From: an uncultured Myxococcales bacterium
GTDB taxonomy: Bacteria; Myxococcota_A; Polyangia; Polyangiales; Polyangiaceae
Reading direction: 5' to 3'
Length of the DNA stretch: 38,410 bases
Assembly (NCBI GenBank): GCA_937872925.1
Contig: CALMUT010000100.1
Location: forward strand, 1-38,410
Shown here: one piece after another, positions 8,555 through 15,802 of the stretch
Position numbering within the stretch: position 1 is the stretch's first letter
Layout: every line of letters begins with the position of its first letter
Program-made: the position numbers and the translations under genes
The notes under the pieces: model-generated
The model's input: the letters and a program-made list of their open reading frames with translations, nothing else
The model's database searches: none
Told to the model about the DNA's origin: nothing

Positions 8555-9799
8555 GTGCGCAGCGCTAGCGTGATTTTCGGCCTCGTGCTCGCCTCTACGG
8601 CGCAGGCAGACACCCTCCCTTGGGTGGACGCGCACGACGTGCCGCTGCCTGGCGGTGTGACGAGTGTGCAAATTACCCGGCGGGACGAGCCCATGTGGCT
8701 GCGGCCCCATCCCGGAGCGCCCCGGCGGGGTTCCGCCGCGGATGGAGCCCACCTGCCGCTGTACGGAGCCGCACGCGGCCCGGGCTGTCGCGGCCGCTGG
8801 CTGAACGTCGGGCCCTTGGCCTGGGTCTGCGAAGACGTGGTCCGACTCAGCTTGAAGCCCGCCCTGCCGCCGCGCGCGCGTGCCCTGCGCACCGCCGATG
8901 GCCTGCCATTTCGCTACTACTTCGCTGGTCGCGAAGGCTCCCTGGGCTACACCAGCCTGAGAAACGCCGAGCAAGTTGCGCCCGACGCCGAACTGCAGCC
9001 CGGATTTGCTGTGGCCTTGGTGCAGGTGGCGGAGCGGGTGCCCCGGGACGCTTTCGGTCTCACCACTCACGATCTGTGGGTGCCCATGCGCGATCTCGTG
9101 CCCGCGCGGCCGCTGGCTTTTCACGGCGAAGAACTCGATGGCGAGCTGAACGTGGCGTGGGTTTTCGAAAAGAGCGCCGACGTGTACGCAGAACCAGGCA
9201 AGCGCCGGCTTTCCAAAGAAGCCCACGCCGAGTTTGCCGCACTCAAGGTGTTCGAGACCGTCGAACGCGGCAAGAGACGCTGGTTTCGCGTCGGACCCGA
9301 TCGTTGGGTGAACGACCGCCAAGTGCGCTTTCCAACGCAGCTGCCAATGCCCGGAGAGGTCGGCAAAAACGAGCGCTGGATCGACGTTGACATCGAAAAC
9401 CAGGTACTAGTTGCCTACGAAGGCGAACGACCCGTATTCGCAACCCTCGTGTCGACGGGCAAAGGCAAGGGCAAGAGCACCTTCGCCACGCCGAAGGGCA
9501 ACCACCGGATCTGGGTGAAGCTCGTCTCCGGCGACATGGACAACCTCGAGGACGAAGAAGCTAGCCGCTACTACGCCATCCAGGACGTGCCCTGGGTCAT
9601 GTACTTCAAGAAGGGTTACGGTCTACACGGCACGTTTTGGCACCGCTCTTTCGGCGAAGTCCGCAGCCACGGCTGCGTGAACCTCACGCCCTTGGACGCA
9701 GAGCGCCTTTTCGGCTGGACCAGCCCCCGGGTGCCGGCGGGATGGACCGCCGCCCTGCCCACGCGATACGAGCCCGGCACGCTGATCCGAGTCCGTTAA
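8555..9799 (+). CDS. L,D-transpeptidase (YkuD domain), exported
   Basis: The product has 414 residues from the GTG at 8555. Residues 1-17 form a signal peptide ending ASTAQA; a TTG 12 codons upstream is the alternative start. Residues about 20-260 contain SH3-like segments (LNVGPLAWVCEDVVRL; RWFRVGPDRWVNDRQV). The C-terminal YkuD catalytic domain (about 270-400) has the conserved HG near 355 (YGLHGTFW) and SHGCVN near 370, whose Cys is the nucleophile. Such enzymes make 3-3 peptidoglycan cross-links or attach proteins to peptidoglycan in the periplasm; which applies here is not visible. The catalytic set is complete. The gene lies 63 nt after the FHA gene. Confidence 0.92.
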   Translation: MRSASVIFGLVLASTAQADTLPWVDAHDVPLPGGVTSVQITRRDEPMWLRPHPGAPRRGSAADGAHLPLYGAARGPGCRGRWLNVGPLAWVCEDVVRLSLKPALPPRARALRTADGLPFRYYFAGREGSLGYTSLRNAEQVAPDAELQPGFAVALVQVAERVPRDAFGLTTHDLWVPMRDLVPARPLAFHGEELDGELNVAWVFEKSADVYAEPGKRRLSKEAHAEFAALKVFETVERGKRRWFRVGPDRWVNDRQVRFPTQLPMPGEVGKNERWIDVDIENQVLVAYEGERPVFATLVSTGKGKGKSTFATPKGNHRIWVKLVSGDMDNLEDEEASRYYAIQDVPWVMYFKKGYGLHGTFWHRSFGEVRSHGCVNLTPLDAERLFGWTSPRVPAGWTAALPTRYEPGTLIRVR

Positions 9800-9874
9800 C
9801 CTGGGGCTTTCGCCTGGGCGCCCAGCACGGGCGGCGCTTTTTCATCTCGGGGTCGACCCGCCGCGCGGTTGCCC

Positions 9875-9880
9875 TATTAT
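9875..9880 (+). promoter_or_regulatory. Possible -10 element (TATTAT) six bases before the start codon
   Basis: TATTAT in an otherwise GC-rich gap lies exactly 6 nt before the ATG at 9887, so transcription would begin at or next to the start codon. There is no Shine-Dalgarno sequence here. No good -35 is visible. Confidence 0.3.
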
Positions 9881-9886
9881 CGCCCC

Positions 9887-10339
9887 ATGAGTGTGGAAAT
9901 TGGACGCGACACGGTCCTGGCCCTCTGCGCCATCGCCTGGGCCGACGGCAAGATCGATCCCGAAGAGGCGGTCGGCATCCGCGATGCCGCGAGGCAACTC
10001 GGGCTCGGCGCCGACGACCTGGCGGCCGTGGACGCGGCATTGGCACAACCCTTCGACTTGTCTCAGGTCGAGACCCTGCGCATGAACCGGCTGACGCGCT
10101 TGTTCACCTATGCGTGTGGCGCTTGGATCGCCGGTCTGGACGGCGGCGTGGGTCCGGCGGAAGAAAAGGCACTGCAGACCTTGGGCGACCGCGTCGGGCT
10201 GAGTGATGTGGCCAGGACCCGCGCGCAGACCGTCGTGAGCAGCGCTCAGGGCGGCGGCGATCTCACTAAGAACAAGATCGATCTGCAGAAGTTGCGTTCT
10301 CGACTCTCCGCCGGGTTGAGTCAAATCGGAAACGACTGA
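9887..10339 (+). CDS. TerB-like domain protein
   Basis: The product has 150 residues from the ATG at 9887; a TTG six codons upstream is less likely. The N-terminal part (ALCAIAWADGKIDPEE) is the typical first helix and acidic turn of TerB-like domains (tellurite resistance TerB and relatives). A second similar turn (AWIAGLDGGVGPAEEKALQ) follows about 80 residues later, as in the family's two-fold helical bundle. TerB domains are cytosolic or membrane-associated and bind metal in some members; the biochemical role is unclear. The C-terminal 30 residues are charged. It ends 13 nt before the ABC1-kinase gene, so the two are probably co-transcribed. No other ter genes are nearby, so a link to tellurite is not implied. 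Confidence 0.75.
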   Translation: MSVEIGRDTVLALCAIAWADGKIDPEEAVGIRDAARQLGLGADDLAAVDAALAQPFDLSQVETLRMNRLTRLFTYACGAWIAGLDGGVGPAEEKALQTLGDRVGLSDVARTRAQTVVSSAQGGGDLTKNKIDLQKLRSRLSAGLSQIGND

Positions 10340-10352
10340 AACCGAAGCACTC

Positions 10353-12056
10353 ATGGTCAGCATCGTTCACGCCGCGCGCGACATCGCGCGGCTCCGAGAC
10401 ATTTCGCGGGTACTCGTTGCACACGGCTTCGGCGAGGTCGTCGCGCGCCTGGGGGTCTTCCGAGGGCGCAAGGGCAAGGACGAGCCCCCCGACTCGACAC
10501 GGGATCCTGGAGTCACCGCCGAAGACGAAGAGCGCGGCGCACGTGCCCGCGCCGAGTCCAGCTTGGCCGTGCGCGCGCGGCGAGTGTTGGAGGACCTGGG
10601 GCCCTCTTTCGTCAAACTGGGCCAGATCGCGTCCACCCGTTCGGACGTGCTGCCCGCAGACGTAGTGGCGGAGCTGAAGAAGCTGCAAGACTCCGTGGCT
10701 CCGGTGCCTTTCGACAAGATCCGCGAGCAAGTCGAGCGCTCTTTGGGGCAAGGCCTCGACGAGGTCTTCGATGATTTCGAGGAAAAACCCTTGGCCGCGG
10801 CGAGTATCGCGCAGGTGCATCGGGCAAAGCTCAAGACCGAAGACGGGCTCAAAGATGTGGTGGTCAAAGTGCAGCGACCGGGCATCGCGCAGACCATCGC
10901 TAGCGATGTGGACCTGCTGCATACCCTGGCTGTGCTGATCGAACGCGCCATTCCCGAGAGCAGGATCTACTCCCCCGTCGCTCTCGTGCAGCAATTCGAC
11001 CGGGCGATCACGGCGGAACTCGACTTTACGGCAGAAGCAGAAAACGCCGCACGATTCAGCCAGCACTTCGAGGGCTACCGCAACGTTTGCTTCCCCCACC
11101 CCTACAAGTCCGCATCCAGCAAGCACGTGCTGACCCTCGAGTTTCTCGATGGCAAGAAAGTGTACGACGCCGTCAAAGCTGGTCACGAAGGCAAGAAGCT
11201 CACGCGCATCGCCCTCGACGTGATCGTCAAACAAATCTTCGAAGACGGCTTCTTCCACGCCGATCCGCATCCCGGCAACGTGCTTGTCCTCGGTTCAACG
11301 GAGCAACCGGTGCTCGGGATGATCGACCTGGGCATGGTGGGCCGGCTCAGCCCGCGCATGCGCGACCTGACCGTGGACGTGATGGTCAGTGCAGTGCGCA
11401 AGGACTACGAGGGGATTGCCGACGCGATGTACGCCATCGGCACGCCTACCAAGAAGATCGACGTCAACGCCTATCGGGCGGAAGTGGCCATGCTGAGCGA
11501 GAAGTACCTGGGCAAGCAGCTCAAGGACATCGAGCTGTCCGCGATGATTCGCGACTTGGTCCAAGGCGCAACTAAGTACGGGCTGGAGATCCCGCCGGAC
11601 TTTATGCTGGTCGGCAAAGCGCTAATGACCGTCGAAGGGGTTGGCAAAGAGCTGGATCCAACCTTGGACGTGTTTGAAGAAGCCAAGCCGCTCTTCATGG
11701 ACATGCTCAAGAAGCGGTATTCGCCCGAGCGTCTCGGCAACGAATTGCTGCGCCGCCTCGAACGGCTGTCTGGTGCCACCTACAACATGCCCCAGCAGCT
11801 GCAAGAGGTGCTGGACGATCTGCGGCTGGGCCGTCTGACAGTGGTGACTTCGGACCCGGGTGTCCCCCGCGCCGGCGACCAACTCGGGCGACGACTGTTC
11901 TCAGCTCTGGTCGGCAGTTCGTTGGTATTGGGCGGCGCTGGACTGCTCGCAGCCGACAAAGACATCGGCGGCTACCTACTGATTGGCCTTGCGGTGTTGG
12001 CGCTTGGCAACCACATGATCCTAGACGGCGTGCGCGCTCTGCGCTCCAAGCGCTAG
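10353..12056 (+). CDS. ABC1/UbiB-family atypical kinase
   Basis: The product has 567 residues and the signature motifs of the ABC1 (AarF/UbiB/ADCK) protein-kinase-like family. These are the KxGQ motif (KLGQIASTRSDVLP, near 88), the Ala-rich nucleotide loop (AAASIAQVHRAKL, near 150), the lysine strand VVVKVQRPG, the catalytic-loop equivalent FHADPHPGNVLV (near 300) and the metal-binding DLG in MIDLGMVGRL (near 323). Two hydrophobic helices close the protein (about 515-560), as in membrane-bound UbiB proteins. Family members support ubiquinone or other isoprenoid-lipid metabolism, probably as ATPases. No ubi or men genes are nearby, so the substrate pathway is unknown. It is the last gene of the plus-strand run and converges on atpE. 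Confidence 0.93.
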   Translation: MVSIVHAARDIARLRDISRVLVAHGFGEVVARLGVFRGRKGKDEPPDSTRDPGVTAEDEERGARARAESSLAVRARRVLEDLGPSFVKLGQIASTRSDVLPADVVAELKKLQDSVAPVPFDKIREQVERSLGQGLDEVFDDFEEKPLAAASIAQVHRAKLKTEDGLKDVVVKVQRPGIAQTIASDVDLLHTLAVLIERAIPESRIYSPVALVQQFDRAITAELDFTAEAENAARFSQHFEGYRNVCFPHPYKSASSKHVLTLEFLDGKKVYDAVKAGHEGKKLTRIALDVIVKQIFEDGFFHADPHPGNVLVLGSTEQPVLGMIDLGMVGRLSPRMRDLTVDVMVSAVRKDYEGIADAMYAIGTPTKKIDVNAYRAEVAMLSEKYLGKQLKDIELSAMIRDLVQGATKYGLEIPPDFMLVGKALMTVEGVGKELDPTLDVFEEAKPLFMDMLKKRYSPERLGNELLRRLERLSGATYNMPQQLQEVLDDLRLGRLTVVTSDPGVPRAGDQLGRRLFSALVGSSLVLGGAGLLAADKDIGGYLLIGLAVLALGNHMILDGVRALRSKR

Positions 12057-12071
12057 AGACAAAAGGACAAA

Positions 12072-12102
12072 CCGCCCCAGCGCGATTCACGCGCAAGGGC
12101 GG
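12072..12102 (-). terminator. Rho-independent terminator after atpE
   Basis: CCGCCC (12072-12077) pairs with GGGCGG (12097-12102), and an inner GCGCG/CGCGC stem forms within it. Read on the minus strand the hairpin is followed by a T-rich tract (TTTGTCCTTTTGT), so it terminates the atp transcript. On the plus strand no T run follows, although the hairpin may still slow transcription from the ABC1-kinase gene. Confidence 0.7.
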
Positions 12103-12143
12103 CTATGTGAAGAAAGAGCGGAGCCAGGGTCGGCAAAAGCCGA

Positions 12144-12482
12144 TCAGGGCACCTTGCCCTGGAGGATGAACGCGATAAGGAACGCGAACAGCACCAGGGA
12201 CTCGATGAGCGCCAGACCGAGAATCATCGGGGTCTGGATACGCGCCGCAGCGCCAGGGTTGCGGCTGATACCTTCGAGGGCCGCGGCTGCTGCCCGACCT
12301 TGACCAAGACCGCCACCGAGTGCCCCGAGGCCGATCGCAATACCAGCGGCCAGTGCCGCCATGGCTTTGGCGTCAAACTCGTTCGAACCAGCTGCGGCAG
12401 CGGCAGCGTCCTGGGCGAAAGCGCTGGACGCAACAAAAGTGAATAGTGACGCGCTGACAAGGGCCAGCTTGTTCTTGGTCAT
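12144..12482 (-). CDS. atpE: ATP synthase F0 subunit c
   Basis: The product has 112 residues. A clear AAGGAG lies 9 nt before the ATG at 12482, which decides against the TTG two codons upstream. Residues 1-23 look like a cleavable signal peptide (ending AFA before Q24), which most c subunits lack. Two membrane hairpin helices follow, joined by the conserved polar loop (EGISRNPGA). The ion-carrying carboxylate is E94. Q61, 33 residues earlier, and S95 next to it occupy the positions that ligand sodium in the Ilyobacter/Propionigenium c ring, although the proline of that site is replaced by glycine. The gene is last in the atpZ-atpI-atpB-atpE group. Confidence 0.95.
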   Translation of the reverse strand: MTKNKLALVSASLFTFVASSAFAQDAAAAAAGSNEFDAKAMAALAAGIAIGLGALGGGLGQGRAAAAALEGISRNPGAAARIQTPMILGLALIESLVLFAFLIAFILQGKVP

Positions 12483-12583
12483 CTCCAAAATCTCCTTGTT
12501 CTACCCGGGCGGGCTCTAATCTGAATTTGCGTGGGAGGCTATTGAAATCCGCCGCCATAGCAGGCGACAGGAAAAAGGGAAAA

Positions 12584-13351
12584 TCAGTGCTCTTCGTGCT
12601 CCGTGGCCAGGCCAATGTAGATGGCGGTGAGCAGAGCAAATACCAGCGTCTGGATCACGATGACCAGACAGCCGAGCAACATAACAGGCAGCGGCACGAC
12701 AACCGCGATGAGCCCCATGAATGTGCCGAGCACGATGTGATCGACGCTCATGTTCATCATCAGGCGAACGGCCAGCGTGACTGGGCGCACACACAGCGAA
12801 ATGATCTCGATGGGGAAGATCAGCGGCGCGAGCCACCACTTCGGTCCCGCGAGATGCTTGATGTACGCCATGCCGTTTTCCTGCAGGCCGTACAAGTTGA
12901 ACAGCACGAACACGACCGCGGCACATCCGAAAGTGATGTTCAGATTGCTGGTCGCCACGGGCGCTCCGGGAATGAGTGCCAGGATATTCGAGACGAATAC
13001 GAACAAAGCGGATCCACCCACAACGTGGAAGTACTTCTTGGCGCGCACTGGGCCCATGACGCTCTTACAGAGATCATAGAAGTAGCCCAGGAAAGTCTCC
13101 ATGAACGTGCGCAGGGTGAGCTTGTCCTCGGGCAGCACGGCCTCGTCGGGATTCGCCAAGCGCGCACGCACGGCGCCAGCGATGAGGAACATCAATACAA
13201 ACACCAGCAGCGAGGCGATGAGCGGCTCCCAGCTGTGCCAAGTCGGGTCTTTTTGACCGATGAACGACTTGCCCAAATGATGGGCGTTGTGCTCCAGGTT
13301 CGAGCGGAACCCGCCCAGGAGAATGCTCAGCCAGTTGGAATGCTCAGGCAT
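12584..13351 (-). CDS. atpB: ATP synthase F0 subunit a
   Basis: The product has 255 residues and five to six membrane helices. It is the stator channel that passes ions to and from the c ring. The essential arginine lies in AVRLMMNM, matching the LRLFGNM signature of the family, and the final helices (LGCLVIVIQTLVFALLTAIYIGLA) are well conserved. The N-terminal stretch is rich in His and Asn and likely periplasmic. It starts 4 nt after the atpI stop, and atpE follows after 101 nt. The length is normal. Confidence 0.96.
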   Translation of the reverse strand: MPEHSNWLSILLGGFRSNLEHNAHHLGKSFIGQKDPTWHSWEPLIASLLVFVLMFLIAGAVRARLANPDEAVLPEDKLTLRTFMETFLGYFYDLCKSVMGPVRAKKYFHVVGGSALFVFVSNILALIPGAPVATSNLNITFGCAAVVFVLFNLYGLQENGMAYIKHLAGPKWWLAPLIFPIEIISLCVRPVTLAVRLMMNMSVDHIVLGTFMGLIAVVVPLPVMLLGCLVIVIQTLVFALLTAIYIGLATEHEEH

Positions 13352-13355
13352 CGGC

Positions 13356-13748
13356 TTAGCCCTTCTGCTCCACAGGAGCGCTCGGCACCCCCCCGGTGAT
13401 CACGATGCCGACCGGCAGTGCGCCCCAACCAATCGCGAAGGGGAACAACAGGATCCAGTCGCTGCGGACGATCACGTAGAGCGCCCCAGCCAGCAGCACC
13501 AGTTTTACCAAGACCACTGCCGCCCAGGGCAGGCGCGCGGCGCCACTCAAGAACGCGCCCACCACGCGGGAGACGGTCCACAAGTTGGCTGCGCCCAGAG
13601 CAGCTCCCAGAGCAACCGAGGCAGCGGCCTGCAGACCGTGCACGGCTCCGGCGCCGCTCGCGAAAATGCCGCCAACCACTAGCACGGCAAACATTGCGCG
13701 CCGGGCGGTGTCGTCAGGAGTCGCTTCGATTTCGGTTCGAGGAGTCAT
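13356..13748 (-). CDS. atpI: ATP synthase subunit I-like membrane protein
   Basis: The product has 130 residues from the ATG at 13748. Four hydrophobic helices are visible (AMFAVLVVGGIFASGAG; ASVALGAALGAANLW; AAVVLVKLVLLAGALYVI; LLFPFAIGWGALPVGIVI), the layout of the ATP synthase I/AtpI family that helps assemble the c ring. Sequence identity within this family is low, so the call rests on topology and on its place between atpZ and atpB. Its start lies inside the end of atpZ, a 35-nt overlap, which suggests coupled translation. Confidence 0.8.
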   Translation of the reverse strand: MTPRTEIEATPDDTARRAMFAVLVVGGIFASGAGAVHGLQAAASVALGAALGAANLWTVSRVVGAFLSGAARLPWAAVVLVKLVLLAGALYVIVRSDWILLFPFAIGWGALPVGIVITGGVPSAPVEQKG

Positions 13749-14001
13749 CGAGGTAGCGCTTTCGCGCCTCGCGGTCTTGGCGCTCGGCTTTTTCGGCTTC
13801 CGCGTTGGCCCGGTTGAGAGCCTGGATGACCGACCGGACACCGGCGGCTACGCCAAATCCAGTTCCCAAGAGGGCCAGCCAGGGCCCGGTTCCGAGCCAT
13901 TGGTCTGCCTTGTTGCCAACCCAGAGACCGAGGACGATGCTCAGGACTAGCTCGAGACCGACCGTTCCGTAGGTACCGACGCCTTTCCAGTGATGCTGCA
14001 C
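13714..14001 (-). CDS. atpZ: AtpZ-like protein (two-helix F0 assembly partner)
   Basis: The product has 95 residues from the GTG at 14001, which has GAGGG 5 nt upstream; the open frame runs on to a TTG at 14049 that lacks support. Two membrane helices (GTVGLELVLSIVLGLWVG and PWLALLGTGFGVAAGV) are joined by the KADQWLGT turn, the AtpZ/ATPase_gene1 pattern. AtpZ and AtpI together act in c-ring assembly and possibly in cation supply. The C-terminus is strongly charged. It is the promoter-proximal gene of the group and diverges from the outer-membrane protein at 14156. Confidence 0.82.
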   Translation of the reverse strand: MQHHWKGVGTYGTVGLELVLSIVLGLWVGNKADQWLGTGPWLALLGTGFGVAAGVRSVIQALNRANAEAEKAERQDREARKRYLDDSSNRNRSDS

Positions 14002-14143
14002 AACTGCCCTCGCGTGAGGGCTACCCGCCCGTGAGCGGGATTGGCACAATTTGCCCCCGCGGGGATGCGAGAGCGGCGCTCAATTAGCACGCCCAAAGCC
14101 TGGGGGTCAACGTCCCAGACGCGCCTGAAGCGACGACGAGTGC

Positions 14144-14149
14144 TATAGA
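14144..14149 (+). promoter_or_regulatory. Possible -10 element (TATAGA) six bases before the start codon
   Basis: TATAGA lies exactly 6 nt before the ATG at 14156, the same geometry as at 9875-9880. No Shine-Dalgarno sequence is present. The -35 region (around 14121) is not consensus-like. If used, it would give a leaderless mRNA. Confidence 0.3.
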
Positions 14150-14155
14150 CAAAGC

Positions 14156-15079
14156 ATGCGAAAAACAGGGGTGTTCGTCGCCATCGCTGTCGTCCTCGGA
14201 GCCGGCTCCGGGTTCGCCCAACCAGATACCGAGGAGCCGGGTAGTGAGCCCGTGGCAGCGCCACCGGCAGCAAACCCCCCGCCACCCGCCGCTGCCAGTG
14301 AAAAGCCTCCAGGCCCGTACTACAGCGAGCCCCCCGCCGGGCCGGGCGCTCCGCCCCCAGCCGCCCCCGGACAACCCGGCGCCCCGGGACAGTACGTGTA
14401 CGAACCGCCGCCACCCTACGCAGTCTACGAACCACCGCCTCCTCCCAAACCCCGGCACATCACCCCAAAATACGCTTTGTGGCTGGGCGCACGGGCGGGC
14501 TGGTTCATTCCGTTTGGCAACCTCTGGACCGAGGGTGACCAGAACGGGTTCCGCGTCGACGACGTCAAGTGGTCACAATTCGCCGCAGCCGGACCGATGT
14601 TCGAGCTCGACCTAGGAGCGCGGTTAGGCAGGTACTACACCGTGTTCCTGCTGTGGGAGCGCGCCAATCTCGGTGCAGGCTCTGAGGAAATCCCTGCCCT
14701 CGGCAAACAAGAGGGCGGCGACACGGACTACTACGCGCTGGGTCTGCGTTTCTCGTCCAATCCGAATAAGGTCGGTTTTCTTACGGAAATCAACCTGGGC
14801 TATCGTCGCTTTCGCGCGACCTGGGACAGCGGAGCCGAGCTCAGAATGACGGAGGCGCCACTGGAGTTCCGCCTGGGGCTTGGCGCCGATATTCGACTCA
14901 CTCGTTTCTTCTCACTATCCCCCCTCGTCACCCTAGGTGCTGGCTCGTTCGGAAGCGCCGAGTGGCTCAATCCAAACGGGTCTACATCAGACGCTTTCAC
15001 CCGGGGCGACCACGCCGCCGGACACGGCTGGGTCACCTTTCAGCTCGGAGCCCACTTCGACATCGCGGGCAGCGACTGA
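14156..15079 (+). CDS. Proline-rich exported protein with predicted outer-membrane beta-barrel
   Basis: The product has 307 residues. Residues 1-21 are a signal peptide (ending GSGFA before Q22). Residues about 25-100 are a Pro/Ala/Gly/Tyr linker. From about 105 the sequence alternates polar and hydrophobic residues in strand-sized blocks (YALWLGARAGWFIPFG; RFFSLSPLVTLGAGSFG; GWVTFQLGAHFDIAG), consistent with an eight- to ten-stranded outer-membrane barrel. Its layout is like that of the protein at 376-1164, but the barrel sequences do not clearly align by eye. It faces the atp group across a 154-bp divergent gap and converges on rdgB. No specific family is recognised. Confidence 0.75.
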   Translation: MRKTGVFVAIAVVLGAGSGFAQPDTEEPGSEPVAAPPAANPPPPAAASEKPPGPYYSEPPAGPGAPPPAAPGQPGAPGQYVYEPPPPYAVYEPPPPPKPRHITPKYALWLGARAGWFIPFGNLWTEGDQNGFRVDDVKWSQFAAAGPMFELDLGARLGRYYTVFLLWERANLGAGSEEIPALGKQEGGDTDYYALGLRFSSNPNKVGFLTEINLGYRRFRATWDSGAELRMTEAPLEFRLGLGADIRLTRFFSLSPLVTLGAGSFGSAEWLNPNGSTSDAFTRGDHAAGHGWVTFQLGAHFDIAGSD

Positions 15080-15104
15080 ATCCCCAGCAGTCGTGTTGGG
15101 CGGG

Positions 15105-15761
15105 TCAGCGCCCGCCGGCGATGCGCTCGGCTTCGTCGTACTGCGCGGCAATCACACGCAGTAGCACGGGAACGATGCCCCGCACGGCTTGGGCTCTGTG
15201 GCTGATGGCGTTCTTCTCGCTCTCGCTCAGCTCGGCCATAGACCGACCGTCGTGGTCCTGGACCAAGAACAGCGGATCATAACCAAAGCCACCGCTCCCC
15301 CGCGGGTCTCTGGAAATAGTGCCCTCGACCCGACCTTCGACGATCTGAACGTCGTCGAGCGCCCAAGGAGACGCCAGGGCGAGCACGCAGCGAAATCGAG
15401 CGGCACGTTTGTCGCCTTCGGCGTCCTCGAGCGCACGTAACAACTCGGCATTGTTCTCAGCATCCGTCGCGCGGTCGTGGGCGAAGCGAGCGGAGCGCAC
15501 CCCGGGGCGTCCACCGAGGGCGTCGACCTCAAGACCACTGTCGTCTGCGATACAAATCAACCCCGTCGCCCGGCAAGCCGCGCTGGCTTTGGTGATGGCA
15601 TTGCCTTCCAGAGTCTCGGCATCTTCGACCACGTTCAGTGGCGCTCCGAGGATGTCGCGCACCGTGAGCAACTCAATGGGCAGCTCTGAAAGCAGCGCGC
15701 GCAACTCCGCCAGTTTGCCTTCGTTCCCACTGGAAAGCGCGACTGTGACGGGTGACCCCAT
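15105..15761 (-). CDS. rdgB: RdgB/HAM1-type non-canonical purine NTP pyrophosphatase
   Basis: The product has 218 residues from the ATG at 15761, chosen because the family starts just before the substrate-binding SSGNEGKLAEL; the frame extends 14 codons further up. It hydrolyses ITP, dITP and XTP to monophosphates and keeps deaminated purines out of nucleic acids. Family motifs are all present: ADDSGLEVDALGGRPG, RSARFA, GFGYDPLF and SHRAQA. It is cytosolic and probably homodimeric. It is the last gene of a minus-strand group, 41 nt after a sensor kinase, an odd partner. It converges on the outer-membrane protein gene with 25 nt between stops. Confidence 0.95.
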   Translation of the reverse strand: MGSPVTVALSSGNEGKLAELRALLSELPIELLTVRDILGAPLNVVEDAETLEGNAITKASAACRATGLICIADDSGLEVDALGGRPGVRSARFAHDRATDAENNAELLRALEDAEGDKRAARFRCVLALASPWALDDVQIVEGRVEGTISRDPRGSGGFGYDPLFLVQDHDGRSMAELSESEKNAISHRAQAVRGIVPVLLRVIAAQYDEAERIAGGR

Positions 15762-15802
15762 GCTGTTTTCTCTACCTCTGGATCCGCCGAAAAGCCACCG
15801 CA

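Noticed and set aside
8519..8557. TTG at 8519 as the L,D-transpeptidase start
   Set aside because: It coincides with a TTGCGC -35-like element correctly spaced from TACGCT, has no ribosome site, and the GTG at 8555 gives a cleaner signal peptide. It is not fully excluded.
9887..10339. Tellurite-resistance gene
   Set aside because: Only the TerB-like fold is supported; no terC, terD, terZ or other partner is nearby, so a tellurite function is not claimed.
15098..15113. Hairpin at the rdgB/outer-membrane-protein convergence as a terminator
   Set aside because: Only a 5-bp stem overlapping the rdgB stop codon and no T run on either side, so it is too weak to call.
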